A stretch of DNA of 64,000 nt from Lepidurus packardi. Lineage: Eukaryota; Arthropoda; Branchiopoda; Notostraca; Triopsidae. The notes beneath the pieces are model-generated. The model had not been told where the DNA came from. It ran no database searches and saw only the letters and a list, made by a program, of their open reading frames with translations. Where the stretch lies: contig JAKZAN010000093.1 of the NCBI GenBank assembly GCA_023053545.1, positions 57,895-121,894 on the forward strand. The letters run 5' to 3'. The position numbers and the translations under genes were made by a program. This document shows positions 54,061 to 62,358 of the stretch, one piece after another; position 1 is the stretch's first letter, and each line of letters opens with the position of its first letter.

Positions 54061-56439
54061 ACGGAATTAATTAGTTCCTTACGTACTTAATTAATTCCTT
54101 ACGGGCTGAATTAATTCCGTACGGATTTTATTAATTCCTTACGGACTGAATTAATTCCTTACGAACTGAATTAATTCCTTACTGACTTAATTAATTCCTT
54201 ACGGACTGAATTAATTCTTTACGGACTTAATTAATTCCTTACGGACTTAATTAATTCCTTACGTACTTAATTAATTCCTTACGGTCTGAATTAATTCCGT
54301 ACGGATTTAATTAATTCCTTACGGACTGAATTAATTCCTTACGTACTGAATTAATTCCTTACTGACTGAATTAATTCCTTACGGACTGAATGAATTCCTT
54401 ACGGACTGAATTAATTCCTTACGGACTGAATTTATTCCTTAATTCCTTAATTAATTCCTTACGGACTGAATTAATTTCATCCGGACTGAATTAATTCATT
54501 ACGCACTTAATTAATCCATTACGGACTGAATTATTTCCTTACGTATTGAAGTTATTCCTTACGGACTGAATTAATTCCTTACGGACTGAATTAATACCTT
54601 ACGGACTGAATTAAATCCTTACGGACTGAATTAATTCCTTACTTACTTAATTAATTCCTTACGGACTGAATTAATTCTTTACGGACTTAATTAATTCCTT
54701 ACGGACTAAATTAATTCCTTACGTACTTAATTAATTCCTTACGGTCTGAATTAATTCCGTACGGATTTAATTAATTCCTTACGGACTGAATTAATTCCTT
54801 ACGGACTGAATTAATTCCTTACGGACTGAATTATTTCCTTACGGACTGAATTAATTCCTTAATTAATTCCTTACGGACTGAATTAATTTCATACGGACTG
54901 AATTAATTCATTACGGACTTAATTAATATATTACGGACTGAATTAATTCCTTACGTACTGAACTTATTCCTTACGGACTGAATTAATTCTTACGGACTGA
55001 ATTAATTCCTTACGGACTGAATTAATTCCTTACGGACTGAATTAATTCTTTAGGATTGATTGAATTCCTTTCTTACTGAATTAATTGCTTACGGACTGAA
55101 TTAATTCCTTACGGACTGAATTAATTTCATACGGACTGAATTAATTCATTACGGACTGAATTAATTTCATACGGACTGAATTAATTCATTACGGACTTAA
55201 TTAATCCATTACGGACTGAATTAATTTCATACGGACTGAATTAATTCATTACGGACTGAACTTATTCCTTACGGACTTAATCAATTCCGTAAGGATTAAA
55301 TAATTAATTTATTAATTATTAATTAATAATTAATAATTAATTATTATAATTATTAATAAATTAATAAATTAATAAATAATTATTAATTAATTAATTAATT
55401 AATTACGGACTGAAATAATTCCTTACGGACTGAATTAATTCCTTAATTAATTCCTTACGGACTGAATTAATTTCATACGGACTAAATTAATTCATTACGG
55501 ACTTAATTAAATCCTTACAGACTGAATTAATTCCTTATGGACTTAATTAATTCCGTAAGGAATGAATTAATTAATTACGGACTGAAATAATTCCTTACGA
55601 AATGAATTAATTCCTTACGGACTGAATTAATTCCTTACGGACTGAATTAATTCTTTAATTAATTCCTTACGGACTGAATTAATTTCATACGGACCGAATT
55701 AATTCATTTCGGACTTAATTAATCGATTACGGACTGAATTAATTCCTTACGGACTGAATTAATTCCTTACACACTGAATTAATTCCTTACGGCCTGAATT
55801 AATTCCTTACGGACTGAATTAATACCTTACGGACTGAATTAAATCCTTACGGACTGAATTAATTCCTTACGGACTGAATTAGTTCCTTACGGACTGAATT
55901 AATTCCTTACGGACTGAATTAATTCCTTACGGACTGAATTAGTTCCTTAAGGACTGAATTAATTCCTTACGGACTGAATTAATTCCTTTCGGACTTAGTT
56001 AATTCCTTACGTACTTAATTAATTCCTTACGGTCTGAATTAATTCCGTACGGATTTTATTAATTCCTTACGGACTGAATTAATTCATTTCGGAATGAAGA
56101 AATTCCTTACGAACTGAATTAATTCCGTTCGGATTTTATTAATTCTTTCGGACTGAATTAATTCATTACGGACTGAAATAATTCCTTACGGACTGAATTA
56201 ATTAATTACGGACTGAATTAATTCCTTAATTAATTCCTTACGGACTGAATTAATTTCATACGGACTGAATTAATTCATTACGGACTTAATTAATCGATTA
56301 CGGACTGAATTAATTCCTTACGTACTGAACTTATTCCTTACGGACTGAATTAATTCCTTACGGACTGAATTAATTCCTTACGAACTGAATTAATTCCTTA
56401 CGGACTGAATTAATTCCTTACGGACTGAATTAATTCCTT
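54061..56439. repeat. 2.4-kb island HOR, copy 2 (2,379 bp)
   Basis: Same order as copy 1. It is exactly one monomer shorter, lost between the 19-bp monomer near 54988 and S 55052. I saw no other length difference and very few substitutions. Confidence 0.92.
55295..55405. repeat. A/T island 6 (111 bp)
   Basis: 100% A/T, long form, palindrome at 55309-55336, S 243 bp upstream, 2,379 bp after island 5. No difference from island 5 is visible. Confidence 0.94.
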
Positions 56440-58780
56440 ACGGAATTAATTAGTTCCTTACGTACTTAATTAATTCCTTACGGGCTGAATTAATTCCGTA
56501 CGGATTTTATTAATTCCTTACGGACTGAATTAATTCCTTACGAACTGAATTAATTCCTTACTGACTTAATTAATTCCTTACGGACTGAATTAATTCTTTA
56601 CGGACTTAATTAATTCCTTACGGACTTAATTAATTCCTTACGTACTTAATTAATTCCTTACGGTCTGAATTAATTCCGTACGGATTTAATTAATTCCTTA
56701 CGGACTGAATTAATTCCTTACGTACTGAATTAATTCCTTACTGACTGAATTAATTCCTTACGGACTGAATGAATTCCTTACGGACTGAATTAATTCCTTA
56801 CGGACTGAATTTATTCCTTAATTCCTTAATTAATTCCTTACGGACTGAATTAATTTCATCCGGACTGAATTAATTCATTACGCACTTAATTAATCCATTA
56901 CGGACTGATTTATTTCCTTACGTATTGAAGTTATTCCTTACGGACTGAATTAATTCCTTACGGACTGAATTAATACCTTACGGACTGAATTAAATCCTTA
57001 CGGACTGAATTAATTCCTTACTTACTTAATTAATTCCTTACGGACTGAATTAATTCTTTACGGACTTAATTAATTCCTTACGGACTAAATTAATTCCTTA
57101 CGTACTTAATTAATTCCTTACGGTCTGAATTAATTCCGTACGGATTTAATTAATTCCTTACGGACTGAATTAATTCCTTACGGACTGAATTAATTCCTTA
57201 CGGACTGAATTATTTCCTTACGGACTGAATTAATTCCTTAATTAATTCCTTACGGACTGAATTAATTTCATACGGACTGAATTAATTCATTACGGACTTA
57301 ATTAATATATTACGGACTGAATTAATTCCTTACGTACTGAACTTATTCCTTACGGACTGAATTAATTCTTACGGACTGAATTAATTCCTTACGGACTGAA
57401 TTAATTCCTTACGGACTGAATTAATTCCTTACGGACTGAATTAATTCTTTAGGATTGATTGAATTCCTTTCTTACTGAATTAATTGCTTACGGACTGAAT
57501 TAATTCCTTACGGACTGAATTAATTTCATACGGACTGAATTAATTCATTACGGACTGAATTAATTTCATACGGACTGAATTAATTCATTACGGACTTAAT
57601 TAATCCATTACGGACTGAATTAATTTCATACGGACTGAATTAATTCATTACGGACTGAACTTATTCCTTACGGACTTAATCAATTCCGTAAGGATTAAAT
57701 AATTAATTTATTAATTATTAATTAATAATTAATAATTAATTATTATAATTATTAATAAATTAATAAATTAATAAATAATTATTAATTAATTAATTAATTA
57801 ATTACGGACTGAAATAATTCCTTACGGACTGAATTAATTCCTTAATTAATTCCTTACGGACTGAATTAATTTCATACGGACTAAATTAATTCATTACGGA
57901 CTTAATTAAATCCTTACAAACTGAATTAATTCCTTATGGACTTAATTAATTCCGTAAGGAATGAATTAATTAATTACGGACTGAAATAATTCCTTACGAA
58001 ATGAATTAATTCCTTACGGACTGAATTAATTCCTTACGGACTGAATTAATTCTTTAATTAATTCCTTACGGACTGAATTAATTTCATACGGACCGAATTA
58101 ATTCATTTCGGACTTAATTAATCGATTACGGACTGAATTAATTCCTTACGGACTGAATTAATTCCTTACACACTGAATTAATTCCTTACGGCCTGAATTA
58201 ATTCCTTACGGACTGAATTAATACCTTACGGACTGAATTAAATCCTTACGGACTGAATTAATTCCTTACGGACTGAATTAGTTCCTTACGGACTGAATTA
58301 ATTCCTTACGGACTGTATTAATTCCTTACGGACTGAATTAGTTCCTTAAGGACTGAATTAATTCCTTACGGACTGAATTAATTCCTTTCGGACTTAGTTA
58401 ATTCCTTACGTACTTAATTAATTCCTTACGGTCTGAATTAATTCCGTACGGATTTTATTAATTCCTTACGGACTGAATTAATTCATTTCGGAATGAAGAA
58501 ATTCCTTACGAACTGAATTAATTCCGTTCGGATTTTATTAATTCTTTCGGACTGAATTAATTCATTACGGACTGAAATAATTCCTTACGGACTGAATTAA
58601 TTAATTACGGACTGAATTAATTCCTTAATTAATTCCTTACGGACTGAATTAATTTCATACGGACTGAATTAATTCATTACGGACTTAATTAATCGATTAC
58701 GGACTGAATTAATTCCTTACGTACTGAACTTATTCCTTACGGACTGAATTAATTCCTTACGGACTGAATTAATTCCTTAC
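56440..58780. repeat. 2.4-kb island HOR, copy 3 (incomplete)
   Basis: Follows copy 1 through S 57451 and island 7, with isolated changes: GACTGATTTATT near 56906, ACAAACTG near 57916, GACTGTATT near 58315. Near 58781 it fails to enter ACGAACTG and continues instead like 37.5 and 41.7 kb. Confidence 0.9.
57694..57804. repeat. A/T island 7 (111 bp)
   Basis: 100% A/T, long form, palindrome at 57708-57735, S 243 bp upstream, 2,399 bp after island 6. Last island in the window. Confidence 0.94.
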
Positions 58781-59309
58781 GGACTGAATTAATTCCTTAC
58801 GGACTGAATTAATACCTTACGGACTGAATTAAATCCTTACGGACTGAATTAATTCCTTACGGACTGAATTAATTCCTTACGGACTGAATTAATTCCTTAC
58901 TGACGGAATTAATTCCTTACGGACTGAATTAATTCCTTACGGACTGAATTAATTCCTTACGGATTTAATTAATTCCTTACGGACTTATTTAATTCCTTAC
59001 GTACTTAATTAATTCCTTACGGTCTGAATTAATTCCTTACGGACTTAATTAATTCCTTACGGACTTAATTAATTCCTTACGGTCTGAATTAATTCCGTAC
59101 GGGTTTAATTAATTCCTTACGGACTGAATTAATTCCTTACTGACTGAATTAATTCATTATGGACTAAATTAATTCCGTAATAAATGAATGAATTAATTAC
59201 GGACTGAAATAATTCCTTACGGACTAAATTAATTCCTTACGAACTGAATTAATTCCTTACGGACTGAATTAATTCCTTACGGACTGAATTAATTCCTTAC
59301 GGACTGAAT
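58781..59309. repeat. Exit from the island HOR family
   Basis: Continues the post-island order of 41.7-42.1 kb (CTGACGG, ACGGACTTATTT, CCGTACGGGTTT, CCGTAATAAATG near 59175). From about 59310 it switches to the 12-kb type family. The switch falls inside canonical monomers, so its exact base cannot be fixed. Confidence 0.72.
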
Positions 59310-60480
59310 TAATTCATTACGGACTGAATTAATTCATTACGGACTGAATTAATACCTTACGGACTGAATTAAATCCTTACGGACTGAACTAATTCCTTAA
59401 TTAATTCCTTACGGACTGAATTAATTTTATCCGGACTGAATTAATTCATTACGCACTTAATTCTTCCATTACGGACTTAATTAATTCCTTAAGGACTGAA
59501 TTTATTCCTTACGGACTGAATTATTTCCTTACGGACTGAATTAATTCTTTAGGATTGATTGAATTCCTTTCTTACTGAAAAAATTCCTTACGGACTGAAT
59601 TAATTTATTAATTAATTCCTTACGGACTGAATTAATTTCATACGGACTGAATTAATTCATTGCGTACTTTATTAATCCATTACGGACTGAATTAATTCCT
59701 TACGGACTGAATTAGTTCCTTACGGACTGAATTAATTCTATAGGATTGATTGAATTCCTTTCTTACTGAATTAATTCCTTACGGACTGAATGAATTCCTT
59801 ACGGACTGAATTAATTTCATACGGACTGAATTAATACCTTACGGACTGAATTAATTTCATCCGGAATGAATTAATTCATTAGGCACTTAATTAATCCATT
59901 ACGGACTGAGTTATTTCCTTACGTATTGAAGTTATTTCTTACGGACTGAATTAATTCCTTACGGACTGAATTAATACCTTACGGACTGAATTAAATCCTT
60001 ACGGACTAAATTAATTCCTTACGGACTTAATTAATTCCTTACGGACTGAATTAATTCATTACGGACTGAATTAATTCCTTACGGACTGAATTAATTCCTT
60101 ACGGACCTAATTAATTCCTTACGGACGGAATTAATTCTTTACGGACTTAATTAATTCCTTACGAACTTAATTAATTCCTTACGTACTTAATTAATTCCTT
60201 ACGGTCTGAATTAATTCCGTACGGATTTAATTAATTCCTTACGGTCTGAATTAATTCCTTACGGACTGAATTAATTCATTATGGACTTAATTAATTCCGT
60301 AAGGAATGAATGAATTAATTACGGACTGAAATAATTCCTTACTGACTAAATTAATTCCTTACGAACTGAATTAATTCCTTACGGACTTAATTAATTCCTT
60401 ACGGACTGAATTAATTCCTTACGGACTGTATTAATTCCTTACGGACTTAATTAGTACCTTACGGACTGAATTAATTCTTT
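59310..60480. repeat. Paralogue of 12.0-12.9 kb, 47,294 bp away
   Basis: S 59551 (A-run) and S 59742 (CTATAGG subtype) match 12257 and 12448 at the same offset of 47,294 bp. Shared rare variants are TTAATTTTATCCGG, CACTTAATTCTTCC, TTAAGGACTGAATTTATT and ATTAGGCACTTAA. After 59742 the two diverge in length: the 59-bp S duplication at 12.4 kb is absent here and extra monomers are present. Confidence 0.85.
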
Positions 60481-61890
60481 AGGATTGATTGAATTCCTTT
60501 CTTACTGAATTAATTCCTTACGGACTGAATTAATTCCTTACGGACTGAATTAATTCCTTAATTCCTTAATTAATTCCTTACGGACTGAATTAATTTCATC
60601 CGGACTGAATTAATTCATTACGCACTTAATTAATCCATTACGGACTGAATTATTTCCTTACGTATGGAAGTTATTCCTTACGGACTGAATTAATTCCTTA
60701 CGGACTGAATCAATTCCTTACGGACTGAATTAATACCTTACGGACTGAATTAAATCCTTACGGACTGAATTAATTCCTTACGGACTTAATTAATTCCTTA
60801 CGGACTGAATTAATTCATTACGGACTGAATTAATTCCTTACGGACTGAATTAATTCCTTACGGGCCTAATTAATTTCTTACGGACGGAATTAATTCTTTA
60901 CGGACTTAATTAATTCCTTACGGACTTAATTAATTCCTTACGTACTTAATTAATTCCTTACGGTCTGAATTAATTCCGTACGGGTTTAATTAATTCCTTA
61001 CGGACTGAATTAATTCCTTACGGACTGAATTAATTCCTTACGGACTGAATTATTTCCTTACGGACTGAATTAATTCTTTAGGATTGATTGAATTCCTTTC
61101 TTACTGAAAAAATTCCTTACGGACTGAATTAATTCCTTAATTAATTCCTTACGGACTGAATTAATTTCATACAGACTGAATTAATTCCTTACGGACTGAA
61201 TTAATTCCTTACGGACTGAATTAATTCCTTAATTCCTTAATTAATTCCTTACGGACTGAATTAATTTCATCCTGACTGAATTAATTCATTACGCACTTAA
61301 TTAATCCATTACGGACTGAATTAATTCCTTACGGACTGTATTAATTCCTTACGGACTGAATTAATTCCTTACGGACTTAATTAATTCCTTACGGACTGAA
61401 TTAATTCATTACGGACTGAATTAATTCATTACGGACTGAATTAATACCTCACGGACTGAATTAAATCCTTACGGACTGAATTAATTCCTTACGGACTTAA
61501 TTAATTCCTTACGGACTTAATTAATTCCTTACGGACTTAATTAATTCCTTACGGACTGAATTAATTCATTACGGACTGAATTAATTCATTACGGACTGAA
61601 TTAATACCTCACGGACTGAAATAAATCCTTATGGACTGAATTAATTCCTTACGGACTTCATTAATTCCTTACGGACTGAATTAATTCATTACGGACTGAA
61701 TTAATTCCTTACGGAATGAATGAATTAATTACGGACTGAAATAATTCCTTACGGACTAAATTAATTCCTTACGGACTGAATTAATTCCTTACGGACTGAA
61801 TTAATTCCTTACGGACTGAATTAATTCCTTACGGACTGAATTAATTCCTTACGGACTGAATTATTTCCTTACGGACTGAATTAATTCTTT
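60481..61890. repeat. Block related to 16.4-18.3 kb
   Basis: S at 60481 and 61080. It carries the GTATGGAAG cassette near 60662, ACGGGCCTAA, CCGTACGGGTTT and CATACAGACTG near 61170. GGACTGAAATAAATCCTTATGG around 61618 matches the GAAACAAATCC monomer at 18006 at an offset of 43,612 bp, the same offset as S 61891 to 18279. Confidence 0.78.
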
Positions 61891-62350
61891 AGGATTGATT
61901 GAATTCCTTTCTTACTGAATTAATTCATTACGGACTTAATTAATCCATTACGGACTGAATTATTTCCTTACGGACTTAATTAAATCCTTACAGACTGAAT
62001 TAATTCCTTATGGACTTAATTAATTCCCTTAAGGAATGAATTAATTAATTACGGACTGAAATAATTCCTTACGGACTGAATTAATTCCTTACGGACTAAA
62101 TTAATTCTTTAATTAATTCCGTACGGACTGAATTAATTTCATACGGACTGAATTAATTCATTTCGGACTTAATTAATCGATTACGGACTGAATTAATTCC
62201 TTACGTAATGAACTTATTCCTTACGGATTTAATTAATTCCTTACGGTCTGAATTAATTCCGTACGGAATTAATTAATTCCTTACGGACTGAATTAATTCC
62301 TTACTGACTGAATTAATTCCTTACGGACTGAATTAATTCCTTACGGACTG
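61891..62350. repeat. Paralogue of 18279-18740, 43,612 bp away
   Basis: S, CATTACGGACTTAATTAATCC, TTATGGACTT, CCCTTAAGGAATG near 62026, CGATTACGG and ACGTAATGAAC all in the order of 18.28-18.74 kb. The following junction has two TCCTTAAT units where 18.7 kb has three. Confidence 0.83.
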
Positions 62351-62358
62351 AATTAATT

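Noticed and set aside
36609-57804. A/T islands as yeast-type CDEII centromere elements
   Set aside because: Length and composition are reminiscent, but no CDEI or CDEIII-like flanks are present, and point centromeres do not lie in megasatellite arrays.
36609-57804. A/T islands as sequencing or assembly artefact
   Set aside because: Seven copies at a fixed distance from S, with a consistent 8-bp allele difference and a private C in one, are not what random error gives. The exact number of HOR copies could still be an assembly error.
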